Assembly (NCBI GenBank): GCA_017411805.1
Contig: JAFQPI010000019.1
Span: 1 to 64,000 of the forward strand
Length of the DNA stretch: 64,000 nucleotides
From: Clostridia bacterium
GTDB lineage: Bacteria > Bacillota > Clostridia > Oscillospirales > CAG-272
Reading direction: 5' to 3'
The translations under genes and the position numbers were made by a program. The notes below the pieces were generated by a model. The model did no database searches and was not told the DNA's origin. It saw only the letters and a program-made list of their open reading frames with translations. Of this stretch, positions 25,199 to 33,548 are shown in pieces (the stretch's first letter is position 1; the number at the start of each line of letters is the position of its first letter).

Positions 25199-25208
25199 TA
25201 CCCAATAA

Positions 25209-25240
25209 AAAAATCAGATCGGCTCGCCGATCTGATTTTT
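25209..25240. terminator. Bidirectional terminator between convergent genes
   Basis: A 15-bp perfect stem (25209-25223 with 25226-25240), A-run on the left and T-run on the right, between the zinc-ribbon gene (+) and the GT80-like gene (-). Confidence 0.9.
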
Positions 25241-25248
25241 ATTTTGAA

Positions 25249-27198
25249 TTATTTTGCAAATCCCTGAGGATCTATCTCTGCCGCGCCCGAGCGGTTGGCG
25301 GAGAGCCAAGCCTTGTAAAGCTCTGCAAAATCCGAAGCCGCGCTCTTGTCGCCTGCCTTTTCGAGTATCTCGGAGGCGTACTTATAAGTGTTGCCCGTAT
25401 TGTAGAAGACCGCAGTCTGCTCTTCCCCGTCCTTGACGAAGGTAAGATTTCCGGCATTATAGCGGTCCTTGACCTGTGAAGCGTCTCCGCTGATAGCCTC
25501 GTTGGTCTCAGCCATGATAAAGAGCACGTCTACTTCGGTGTCGTATCCGCTATAGGTGGACGAAGGCAATCCGCAGATAGAAATATCCACGCCGAGATAA
25601 GCAAGGTTCTCTGCCGCGGTGCCGTAAGGAACCATGCCGATATATTTACCGATAGAATCCTTTGCATGGAATGCGAGAAGTGCGGTGTCGACAAGCTTAT
25701 CGTAAGAGTACTTTTTCTCCTTAGCCGCGTCTCCCTCGCCGTCCGTGCGCTTTACCGTGTGGCGATCGCCCCATTCGGCATAAGCACCGATAACCTCTCG
25801 GGGATGACCCTTGAGAATGATATCGTGTTCCTCGCCGTAAAGCAGGTATGTGAACTTGAGAGTGTAAATATAGTTGATATAAAGATTGAAGCATTCCGCC
25901 TTAATCTCTGCAATAACGTCTGCGGGAGCATTTTCGGGATAATTTGCTTTATCGTTTATTACCGAAAGGAAAGTAAGATAGTCTGCCTCGCTGTCGAAAA
26001 GCAGCGCATTCTTATACTTCTGATCGAGTTCTGAATAGCTCTGAGGGAAGCTGTCGGTTGCCGAAAGACCGCCGATACCGTACTTGGCATCCGAGGCGAA
26101 CTTGGGATAATAAGCGTGGCGTGCACCGATAAATACAAGCTTTTCCTTGGGAGCGGCTGCGCCTGCGCGCTCTGTTCTGGTAAGTGCTGCATAGGTATCA
26201 GCATAATAATCGCCGTACATAAGGGTCAGGTAATCCTGCTTCTGCTTATCCGTAAGCTTCGAGATCTTAGAGGAAATGGTCTGATATCTGAGATTAGCCA
26301 TTACCTCGGTCGTGTTTTCAAACCCGGGAACTCCGAAGATGCCGGGAAGCTTGCTTCCCTCTGCTGCTGCAAGTATGCCGTCTACGCTATTCTTATCCTG
26401 GAACCAATATGTGAAATTTGGAAGGACTGCAAGAGCAAACGCATCCTTGATATCGTATCCGAGAGCCTTGTCCGAGTTCTTGTTATCCCGCTTAGACATA
26501 ACGGCTGTAAAGTTTGCTCCAACCTCGTTGAGAATGTTCATAAACGCCTCGTAGGGCTCATCCTTATCCGAGCTCACGGTTTTATTCTTTACATAATTAT
26601 CGCGTATGGAAACGTATGCTCCGGTTCCGTCCTCACACATAATAACGTGGAAATCCTCAACCGGAATACCGGCGTTTGCCGCGAGAGCTGCGGCACGAAG
26701 GGCTGTTCCGTCCTGTGCGTAAATATAGAAGAAACTGTTCTCATCTGCCGCTCGAAGCTCTTTGATCTTTTCGACCATAGTATCGAACTCAGTCGATGTG
26801 AAGCCGTTCGAGAGGTTGTTCGCGGGATCGAATCCGGCGTTGTGGAAATTCTCGATCTTCTCGATACCGTTGTAAGTCTTTCCGCGCTCAATAATGGCAT
26901 AGGTCTCATATCCGCTCGAGATCGCGTCAAGAGCCGCAAGCACGGGAGGAACCGTTGCAAGAGAGAAGATAATATTGTATATCTTCGCGCCTTCCTCCGG
27001 AGCGGTAACAATACCCTTCTGCTCTGCATCGGGGGCATATGTCTCCTCGGTGGTCATATCCGAGCTTTGATCAAGCGATGCCTCTCCCTCGGTCGAAGAG
27101 CTATCTTCTCCCGTACCTCCGTTTTTGCAGGCGAAGAAGATCGGCATAAGCATTGTAAGAGCCAGCATAAATGCGGCAATTTTAAATGACAGTTTCAT
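25249..27198 (-). CDS. Lipoprotein related to GT80 sialyltransferases
   Basis: 649 residues. Lipobox FFAC (Cys24), then a Ser/Glu/Asp spacer to about 70. The body shows the hallmarks of family GT80 (Pasteurella/Photobacterium sialyltransferases): CEDGTGAYV with the D/E-D-G motif (189-191), LTDKQKQDYLTLMYG (315-329, like LTPEQQAFYLTLVG in the Pasteurella enzyme), FIGARHAYY (356-364), KGHPRE carrying the HP motif (463-468), and GLPSSTYSGY (543-552, the CMP-binding Ser-Ser region). Some Photobacterium GT80 enzymes are also lipoproteins. It would transfer sialic acid from CMP-sialic acid if active; no CMP-sialate synthesis genes are in the window. Identified from remembered motifs, not alignment. 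Confidence 0.65.
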   Translation of the reverse strand: MKLSFKIAAFMLALTMLMPIFFACKNGGTGEDSSSTEGEASLDQSSDMTTEETYAPDAEQKGIVTAPEEGAKIYNIIFSLATVPPVLAALDAISSGYETYAIIERGKTYNGIEKIENFHNAGFDPANNLSNGFTSTEFDTMVEKIKELRAADENSFFYIYAQDGTALRAAALAANAGIPVEDFHVIMCEDGTGAYVSIRDNYVKNKTVSSDKDEPYEAFMNILNEVGANFTAVMSKRDNKNSDKALGYDIKDAFALAVLPNFTYWFQDKNSVDGILAAAEGSKLPGIFGVPGFENTTEVMANLRYQTISSKISKLTDKQKQDYLTLMYGDYYADTYAALTRTERAGAAAPKEKLVFIGARHAYYPKFASDAKYGIGGLSATDSFPQSYSELDQKYKNALLFDSEADYLTFLSVINDKANYPENAPADVIAEIKAECFNLYINYIYTLKFTYLLYGEEHDIILKGHPREVIGAYAEWGDRHTVKRTDGEGDAAKEKKYSYDKLVDTALLAFHAKDSIGKYIGMVPYGTAAENLAYLGVDISICGLPSSTYSGYDTEVDVLFIMAETNEAISGDASQVKDRYNAGNLTFVKDGEEQTAVFYNTGNTYKYASEILEKAGDKSAASDFAELYKAWLSANRSGAAEIDPQGFAK

Positions 27199-27236
27199 GA
27201 TTTCTCCTTATAATTTTATTTGCTATGAGCAATGAT

Positions 27237-27265
27237 AGTATATCACACTGTTTTAGCGTGGTCAA
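27237..27265 (-). promoter_or_regulatory. Promoter of the GT80-like gene
   Basis: Minus strand TTGACC (27265-27260), 17 bp, TATACT (27242-27237), about 35 bp before the ATG at 27198, which follows AAGGAGAAATC. Confidence 0.7.
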
Positions 27266-27371
27266 GCTTTTTCAACAAAAGTTTAGAATTAGGGCGAAAA
27301 TGGTTAAAATTCGTCTAAAAAAACTTCAAAATGTCGGATTTTTCCACCACCCGCGCTCCAAAAAGTTTTCA

Positions 27372-27400
27372 TTGACACATATTATTTTTTATGATATAAT
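27372..27400 (+). promoter_or_regulatory. Promoter of the lipoprotein gene at 27435
   Basis: TTGACA (27372-27377), 17 bp, TATAAT (27395-27400), extended -10 TGA. Confidence 0.8.
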
Positions 27401-27434
27401 GAATATAGATAATTATGCGAAGGAGATTATGCCA

Positions 27435-28328
27435 ATGTCCAATAGAATAATTACGCTATTACTTATGACATTTATGCTTATCCCCCTTTTATCCGGATGT
27501 TTTTCGGAACCGGAAGAAAGCTCCACTCCCGACACTTCGGATATAACTCCCGAGAGTTCGGAAAAATACGATGAACCGGTTTTAAAGTCATTTTACGCAA
27601 CAGAAGCAAGATGGGCGCAAGGATACGTTGTGTTCGATCCCCTGGAAAATTCGGAAGAATTCGAGAATTGGGACGTGCTCTACGTAAACCGATTCATTGA
27701 CGGTGATCCCTGCCCCGGTCTTAACGAAGGTGAGGTAGTCGAGATAGTTTACAGCGGCGAAATTGAGCCAAAAGAAAAGGAAAGAATCGGCTTCATCGAA
27801 AACGTACATGCAATAACGATAAAAAACAATCCACGTAATTATGACGGAGTAGATTACGGCGTTGCGATCATGCGTGAAGCCATTTCAAGTACCAAGATCG
27901 ACAGTATTTCCGGAGACAATACCGAGAAGGGGATGATCGTTCTGACAAGCTTTGATGAACTCGACGCCCTTGTTGGTGACGCCTTTCTCTGTCAAATGGT
28001 TATGGATGAACCGCTTACCGATATCCAGAAAGACAGCCTTTCGCGCGTCAACAGCAGACACCGCCTGCTTGACGGGTATGATGAAGAGTTTTTTGAAAAG
28101 AATGATCTTTTGATTAAGTCCTTGCTTTTAGGATCTGGATCTCTTCGTTTTGAAGTCACGGACATTTCTGTGGAATCGGGCGTGTGCACCGTAACTTACG
28201 AATTTACAAACAGACCGATAACATGTGATATGGCAGATTGGATCATCTTCGTTGCCGTTCCCAAAGAATTGAGTGCACAGATAAAGGAGTATAAAACCTA
28301 TTTGTCAAAGCCGGATTGGTATCCGTAA
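27435..28328 (+). CDS. Hypothetical lipoprotein
   Basis: 297 residues from the ATG at 27435; it lies 9 nt after GGAG, whereas the ATG at 27429 is only 3 nt away. Signal peptide with lipobox LSGC (Cys22), acidic Ser/Thr/Glu spacer to about 45, then a globular domain with no recognised motif. No family identified. Transcribed alone; no clear terminator precedes the aromatic operon promoter. Confidence 0.75.
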   Translation: MSNRIITLLLMTFMLIPLLSGCFSEPEESSTPDTSDITPESSEKYDEPVLKSFYATEARWAQGYVVFDPLENSEEFENWDVLYVNRFIDGDPCPGLNEGEVVEIVYSGEIEPKEKERIGFIENVHAITIKNNPRNYDGVDYGVAIMREAISSTKIDSISGDNTEKGMIVLTSFDELDALVGDAFLCQMVMDEPLTDIQKDSLSRVNSRHRLLDGYDEEFFEKNDLLIKSLLLGSGSLRFEVTDISVESGVCTVTYEFTNRPITCDMADWIIFVAVPKELSAQIKEYKTYLSKPDWYP

Positions 28329-28372
28329 GTTTTAATAAACTATTAACAATACGTGACTTTTATGTATAACAC

Positions 28373-28402
28373 TTGACAAAACTATGCTACAGGGTGTATA
28401 AT
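28373..28402 (+). promoter_or_regulatory. Promoter of the aromatic amino acid operon
   Basis: TTGACA (28373-28378), 18 bp, TATAAT (28397-28402). It precedes a ~230-nt leader that contains the attenuator. Confidence 0.85.
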
Positions 28403-28442
28403 CTTTGTATATTTATTCACAAGCTGAGAAAGGAGTCCCCAA

Positions 28443-28523
28443 ATGGCTGTAATTCTTCTGAATACACGATTTTATTATTATTTTAGCCATACGGGCTGCC
28501 TTGCAAGAGCTTTTGCGGCATAA
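28443..28523 (+). CDS. Aromatic leader peptide (Phe/Tyr attenuator)
   Basis: 26 codons, ATG at 28443 preceded by GAAAGGAG. Codons 10-14 (28470-28484) are Phe-Tyr-Tyr-Tyr-Phe. Like pheL/trpL peptides, its translation should report charging of tRNA-Phe and tRNA-Tyr. Region 1/2: TGCC-TT-GCAA (28497-28506) pairs with TTGC-GGCA (28513-28520), just before the stop codon at 28521. Region 2/3: TTGCGG (28513-28518) can instead pair with CCGCAA (28574-28579) in the terminator's left arm. When Tyr or Phe is short, the stalled ribosome would free region 2 and prevent termination. Confidence 0.85.
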   Translation: MAVILLNTRFYYYFSHTGCLARAFAA

Positions 28524-28570
28524 CCTTTATGGTTTTGTTGCCGTGTAAATATTTAGCTTAAATGCATAAC

Positions 28571-28618
28571 AGCCCGCAATTATTTCGCCACGTGCGACTT
28601 TTGCGGGCTTCATTATTT
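28571..28618 (+). terminator. Attenuator terminator of the aromatic operon
   Basis: AGCCCGCAA (28571-28579) pairs with TTGCGGGCT (28601-28609), followed by the U-rich TTCATTATTT. A second competing pairing exists: CGGGCTG (28492-28498) with CAGCCCG (28570-28576). Confidence 0.8.
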
Positions 28619-28629
28619 GAGGTGAAAAA

Positions 28630-29733
28630 ATGTCTGACGAAAACAGGACCCTGCTTGAAGAAGCAAGAGAAACGATAAACCGAGTTGACCGCGAGATGGC
28701 GCGTCTCTTCGAGGAAAGAATGAACGCTGTCCGCAAGGTCGCGGAGTATAAAATAAAGAACGGACTCCCGGTGCTTGACCCCATACGGGAACAACAGGTC
28801 ATCGAGCGTAATTCGGCACTGATCGAGGATGATGAATTACGCAGCTACTACATCAGCTTTCTTAACGAAAGCATGGCGATCTCGCGCAAGTTCCAGCACC
28901 GCCTTATGGAGGGCAGCCGCGTGGCTTACAGCGGAGTTCCCGGCGCGTTTGCTCATATCGCGTCCTCGCGCATCTTCCCCGACAGCGTCTGTGTTCCTTA
29001 CGGCAATTTCAAGGCGGCTTACGATTCGGTCATTTCATCCGATTGCGATTGCGCAGTTCTCCCGATCGAAAACAGCGTAAACGGCGACGTAACGCAGGTT
29101 ATGGACATGGCGTATTCGGGAAATCTCTACATCAGCGGCGTCTACGAGCTCGGAGTTGAGCATTGTCTGCTCGTTCTCCCCGGCGCGTCTATGGACGGCA
29201 TCAAAACAGTAATCAGCCACGAGCAGGCACTCGGTCAGTGCTCGGCTTACCTCTCAAAGACAAATTGGACTCAGAAGACCGCAGTCAACACCGCGATCGC
29301 GGCAAAGGAAGCGGCGGAAGCAGGCGACCCGAGCGTTGCCGTCATCGCAAGCGAGGAAACGGCAGAGCTTTACGGTCTTTGCGTCCTCGAGCGCAAGATC
29401 AACGAGGGTGCACAGAACATCACGCGTTTCGCGGTATTCACACGCGAGCCCGTCACTCCCTCTCCGTCAAACAACAGATTCATAATGTTCTTCACAGTCA
29501 AGAACGAGGCCGGAAGCCTGATGCACGCCGTTGAGGCTTTCGGAAAGAACGGATTCAACCTCCGCGCTCTCAAGAGCCGTCCCACGAAGGAGACCAACTG
29601 GGAATACTACTTCTACGTCGAGGGTGAGGGCACCATCGCGGACAAGTCGGGCAGAAGAATGCTCGAGGACATCGAGGAGGTCTGCGGCAAGATCAAGATA
29701 ATCGCGTCCTTTGACAGAGACGTAACCCTTTAA
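28630..29733 (+). CDS. pheA: Bifunctional chorismate mutase / prephenate dehydratase (P-protein)
   Basis: 367 residues, ATG after GAGGTGAAAAA. Residues 1-95 are an AroQ-type chorismate mutase helix bundle (INRVDREMARLFEERM, VRKVAEYKIKNGLPVLDP). About 96-275 is prephenate dehydratase (GVPGAFAHIAS, VLPIENSVNGDV, NITRFAVF with the catalytic Thr-Arg-Phe). The last 80 residues are an ACT domain (LKSRPTKETNWEYYFYVE) that senses phenylalanine. It converts chorismate to prephenate and then to phenylpyruvate. First structural gene behind the attenuator. Confidence 0.96.
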   Translation: MSDENRTLLEEARETINRVDREMARLFEERMNAVRKVAEYKIKNGLPVLDPIREQQVIERNSALIEDDELRSYYISFLNESMAISRKFQHRLMEGSRVAYSGVPGAFAHIASSRIFPDSVCVPYGNFKAAYDSVISSDCDCAVLPIENSVNGDVTQVMDMAYSGNLYISGVYELGVEHCLLVLPGASMDGIKTVISHEQALGQCSAYLSKTNWTQKTAVNTAIAAKEAAEAGDPSVAVIASEETAELYGLCVLERKINEGAQNITRFAVFTREPVTPSPSNNRFIMFFTVKNEAGSLMHAVEAFGKNGFNLRALKSRPTKETNWEYYFYVEGEGTIADKSGRRMLEDIEEVCGKIKIIASFDRDVTL

Positions 29734-29743
29734 GGAGCAGAAA

Positions 29744-30769
29744 ATGATTATACCCGTAAGGCTCGGTGAAGCGAGCTACGATATAGAAGTCAGCCGCGGC
29801 GCGATCGATCTCGCGGCGGAAAAGATCCTCAAGCCCGACCGCAAGATCTGTGTGGTCACCGACAGCGGCGTTCCAAAAGAATATGCCGAAAGGCTTATGG
29901 CATCACTCGGAAAAAACGCGATACTTCACGTATTTCCGCAGGGCGAGGAAAATAAGAATTTCGAGACCCTGCAGGGCGTTCTCCACGCTATGCTTGAATC
30001 GGGATTCACGAGAACCGACGCGGTCGTCGCGCTCGGCGGCGGTGTCGTAGGAGATCTCGCAGGCTTTGCCGCGGCGGTCTATATGAGAGGAATTGATTTT
30101 TACAATATTCCGACGACCCTCCTCTCGCAGGTCGATTCTTCTGTCGGCGGCAAGACAGCAGTCGATCTCGACGGCTACAAGAATATGATCGGAGCATTCC
30201 ATCAGCCGAAAGCGGTTTTCATCGACCCCGATCTGCTTTCCACTCTTCCCCGCCGTCATATCTCAAACGGCCTCTGCGAGGCTCTCAAGATGGGAGCGAC
30301 GTCCGCGCCCGATCTCTTTGAATTATTTGAAAGAAACGAAGTTATCTCATCCCCCGATCTCATCGACGAGATCATTATAAAAGCAGTTTCAACCAAGCGC
30401 GACGTTGTCGAGATCGACGAGCGCGAGGGCGGTCTTCGTAAGGTGCTCAACTTCGGTCACACGCTCGGACACGCCATCGAGACCTCATCGGGTCTCTCGC
30501 TCCTCCACGGCGAATGTGTCGCTCTCGGCATTCCTCCGATGTGCCAAAATGACAAGCTTAAGCAAAGACTCTGCCGCGCACTTGAAAACATCGGTCTTCC
30601 CACAAACGCAAACGATCGTATCAAGGATAAAAACGCCGTCCTCGAGGCGCTTTCGCACGACAAAAAAGGAACCTCGGGCGGCAAAATCAGCGCAGTTCTG
30701 CTCAATGACGTCGGCAGCTTTGAATTTGTCAAGATGACCCCCGAAGAGCTTATTGAAAGATTAGGTTAA
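29744..30769 (+). CDS. aroB: 3-dehydroquinate synthase
   Basis: 341 residues. Second step of the shikimate pathway: DAHP to 3-dehydroquinate, with NAD and a divalent metal. Motifs: ALGGGVVGDLAGFAA (NAD site), PTTLLSQVDSSVGGKTAVD, EALKMG, and metal-binding His in GHTLGHAIE and LLHGECVA. It lies 10 bp after pheA, with AAGGAGCAGAAA as ribosome site. Confidence 0.96.
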   Translation: MIIPVRLGEASYDIEVSRGAIDLAAEKILKPDRKICVVTDSGVPKEYAERLMASLGKNAILHVFPQGEENKNFETLQGVLHAMLESGFTRTDAVVALGGGVVGDLAGFAAAVYMRGIDFYNIPTTLLSQVDSSVGGKTAVDLDGYKNMIGAFHQPKAVFIDPDLLSTLPRRHISNGLCEALKMGATSAPDLFELFERNEVISSPDLIDEIIIKAVSTKRDVVEIDEREGGLRKVLNFGHTLGHAIETSSGLSLLHGECVALGIPPMCQNDKLKQRLCRALENIGLPTNANDRIKDKNAVLEALSHDKKGTSGGKISAVLLNDVGSFEFVKMTPEELIERLG

Positions 30770-30773
30770 AATT

Positions 30774-31859
30774 ATGAAAAATTCATTTGGAAATGCAATA
30801 AACGTCACGGTCTTCGGCGAAAGCCACGGCGCGGGCGTCGGCGTTCTCATCGACGGAATCGCCCCCGGCATCAAGGTCGACGAGGATTTTATCGCGCAAC
30901 AGCTTACTTTGCGCCGTCCTTCGGGCAAGATTTCAACAGCTCGCCGCGAGCCCGATAATTACGTCATTCAGAGCGGCGTATATAACGGCTTCACAACCGG
31001 CGCGCCCCTCTGCATCTTCATCCCCAACACCGACACGCGAAGCCGCGACTACACCCCCGATCTTCCCCGCCCCTCCCACGCGGATTTCACCGCACGCGAG
31101 AAATACCACGGATTCGAGGACTATCGCGGAGGCGGTCATTTCTCCGGCAGGATCACGGCGGCTCTCGTTGCCGCAGGCGCGATCGTCATCCCCGCTCTGC
31201 GTGAAAAGGGCATCTATATCGGTACCTGCATCAAGCAGGTCGGTCAGTTCATTCTCGGAGACATTTCCCATGACCGCGAAGCTCTACTTGCAATTGCCGA
31301 AAGCGATTACGGACTTACTGATGAATACGCGATCTCGATGATGAAGGACGTCATAGAATCCGCCGCATCCGACGGAGACAGCGTCGGCGGAGTGCTTGAA
31401 ACCGCCGTCATCGGTCTCCCCGCGGGGCTCGGCGAGCCTTGGTTCGACGGAGTGGAATCTCAGATCGCACGCGCCGTCTTCGGCATCCCCGCAGTCAAAG
31501 AGATATCCTTCGGCTCGGACAAGATATCCGTCCTCCGCGGAAGCCGCGCAAACGATCAGTTCACCGTCAAGGACGGCAAGATCGTCACCGAAACGAACAA
31601 TTCCGGAGGTATTCAGGGCGGTATCACGAACGGTATGCCCGTCGTATTCCGTACCACTATCAAGGCAACTCCCTCGATCTCCAAAGAGCAAAAAACCGTC
31701 AATATGTCAACTCTTGAAGAGGTCACGCTTTCGGTCAAGGGCAGACACGACCCCTGTATTGTCCCCCGCGCGCGCATAGTCCTCGACAGCGTTGCCGCGC
31801 TCGTCATAGCCGATATGCTAACCGTCCGCTACGGCTCGGACGCACTAACGTCAAAATGA
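30774..31859 (+). CDS. aroC: Chorismate synthase
   Basis: 361 residues. It makes chorismate from 5-enolpyruvylshikimate-3-phosphate using reduced FMN. Signatures: GESHGAGVGVLIDGIAPG, RRPSGKISTARREPD, GFTTGAPLCIFIPNTDTRSRDY, EDYRGGGHFSGRITA, NNSGGIQGGITNGMP, and GRHDPCIVPRA near the end. Separated from aroB by 4 bp; its stop overlaps the next ATG. Confidence 0.97.
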   Translation: MKNSFGNAINVTVFGESHGAGVGVLIDGIAPGIKVDEDFIAQQLTLRRPSGKISTARREPDNYVIQSGVYNGFTTGAPLCIFIPNTDTRSRDYTPDLPRPSHADFTAREKYHGFEDYRGGGHFSGRITAALVAAGAIVIPALREKGIYIGTCIKQVGQFILGDISHDREALLAIAESDYGLTDEYAISMMKDVIESAASDGDSVGGVLETAVIGLPAGLGEPWFDGVESQIARAVFGIPAVKEISFGSDKISVLRGSRANDQFTVKDGKIVTETNNSGGIQGGITNGMPVVFRTTIKATPSISKEQKTVNMSTLEEVTLSVKGRHDPCIVPRARIVLDSVAALVIADMLTVRYGSDALTSK

Positions 31860-33106
31860 AATACGGACTCATAGGTGAAAAGCTTTCTCACAGCTTTTCA
31901 AAAGAAATACACGAAGCACTCACCGATTACGTCTACGAAATTCGCGAGTTGACTCCCGACGATGTCGCTCCCTTCCTTGAAGCGCGCGAGTTCGAGGGCA
32001 TCAACGTGACCATTCCATACAAGGAAAAGGTCATGCCCCATCTCGATCATATATCGGATGCCGCCCGCAAGATCGGTGCGGTCAACACGGTAAAGAAGAT
32101 TGACGGCAAGCTCTACGGCGACAATACCGATTTTTACGGTATGCGCGAGATGATACTACGTTCCGGGATAGTCATCGAAGGCAAAAAGGTCCTCATACTC
32201 GGCACGGGCGGTACCTCGAAGACCTCGCGCGCGGTTGCCGCGGACCTCGGCGCACGCGAGATCGTCACAGTATCGCGCCGTTCGGGTGAAAATACCGTCA
32301 CATACGAGGCGGCACTCGGGCTTCACCGCGACGCCGATATCATAATCAACACCACGCCCCTCGGAATGTATCCGAACACGGACGCGGTGCCGATCGAGGT
32401 CAAAGCCTTCCCGAATCTCACGGGTGTCATCGACGCGGTCTACAATCCTCTCCGCACGCGTCTCATTCTCGACGCCGAAGCCGAGGGCATCCCCGCAACG
32501 GGCGGACTTATGATGCTCATCCTTCAGGCAGCTCGTGCAGCGGAGATCTTCCTCGGCGAGGATATCGACGAAGAAAAGGTTGAAAACGTAATAAAAAAGA
32601 TATTTGAATCAAAAGAAAACGTCGTTCTCGTCGGAATGCCCTCCTGCGGAAAAAGCACGATCGGCAAATTACTTTCCGATATGACGGGACGCGAGCTTGT
32701 TGACACCGACGAGCTCATCGTCGGTATGACGGGCAGACATCCCTCCGAGATCATCAAAACCGACGGCGAAAAAGAATTCCGCAGGATCGAGACCGAAGCT
32801 GTACGCGAGGCATCCAAGCGAAGCGGAATTATAATCGCAACGGGAGGCGGAGTCGTTACTCAGAAGCGTAACATCCCATATCTCCGTCAGAACGGCAGAA
32901 TATTTTACCTTCATTGCATACCTTCCGACCTCGCGGTAACACCCGATAGACCGCTTTCGGCAAGCAGAGCCGTCATAAACGCCATGTACGAGGTTCGCCA
33001 TCCGCTCTACACCGAAGCGGCGGACGCGATAATCGAGGTCTCGCATCAGGATCCTCCGCAGGCGGCGGCTGACGAGCTTATAAAAACATTCACGGAGCTT
33101 ATTTAA
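31856..33106 (+). CDS. aroE: Fused shikimate dehydrogenase - shikimate kinase
   Basis: 416 residues, a two-enzyme fusion. Residues 1-~255 are shikimate dehydrogenase: GLIGEKLSHSFSKEIHEAL, NVTIPYKEKV (catalytic Lys), GAVNTV, GDNTDFYG, and NADP loop LGTGGTSKTSRAV. Residues ~258-416 are shikimate kinase (AroK): Walker A GMPSCGKST, DTDELIVGMTG, ATGGGVV, PDRPL lid. It thus performs steps 4 and 5 of the pathway. Its ATG overlaps the aroC stop by 4 bp (ATGA), implying translational coupling. Confidence 0.95.
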   Translation: MKYGLIGEKLSHSFSKEIHEALTDYVYEIRELTPDDVAPFLEAREFEGINVTIPYKEKVMPHLDHISDAARKIGAVNTVKKIDGKLYGDNTDFYGMREMILRSGIVIEGKKVLILGTGGTSKTSRAVAADLGAREIVTVSRRSGENTVTYEAALGLHRDADIIINTTPLGMYPNTDAVPIEVKAFPNLTGVIDAVYNPLRTRLILDAEAEGIPATGGLMMLILQAARAAEIFLGEDIDEEKVENVIKKIFESKENVVLVGMPSCGKSTIGKLLSDMTGRELVDTDELIVGMTGRHPSEIIKTDGEKEFRRIETEAVREASKRSGIIIATGGGVVTQKRNIPYLRQNGRIFYLHCIPSDLAVTPDRPLSASRAVINAMYEVRHPLYTEAADAIIEVSHQDPPQAAADELIKTFTELI

Positions 33107-33107
33107 A

Positions 33108-33548
33108 ATGAAAATTCTTGTTCTCAACGGACCGAATATCAACATGCTCGGCATACGCGAGCCCACAATCTACGGCAAGGAAAATTACGCCTCGCTGATC
33201 GCGAAGATACAGAATTACGCGAATGAACGCGGTATCGAGCTGAAGATCCTTCAATCAAATCATGAGGGCGTCCTCGTCGATGCGATCCAGGAATCCTACA
33301 AAAAGGTCGACGGAATCGTCTTCAATCCCGCCGCCTATACGCATACGTCGGTAGCTCTCCTCGATGCGCTCAAGGCTGTCGGCACCCCCACGGTCGAGGT
33401 CCATATCTCGGACGTCTCGAAGCGCGAGGATTTCAGGCAGATCAGCTACGTCAGGGAGGCTTGCATAGCTACGATCTCGGGGCACGGCACCGACGGCTAC
33501 CTTGAAGCTATCGACCTCCTCGTTGAACACAAAAAATCGAAGAAATGA
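33108..33548 (+). CDS. aroQ: Type II 3-dehydroquinate dehydratase
   Basis: 146 residues, normal for the small dodecameric type II enzyme. LVLNGPNINMLGIREP.TIYG with the active-site Tyr, QSNHEG, NPAAYTHTSVAL, EVHISDVSKREDFR and ISGHGTDGY are diagnostic. It dehydrates 3-dehydroquinate to 3-dehydroshikimate. It begins 1 bp after aroE/K and overlaps aroA by 4 bp. Confidence 0.97.
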   Translation: MKILVLNGPNINMLGIREPTIYGKENYASLIAKIQNYANERGIELKILQSNHEGVLVDAIQESYKKVDGIVFNPAAYTHTSVALLDALKAVGTPTVEVHISDVSKREDFRQISYVREACIATISGHGTDGYLEAIDLLVEHKKSKK

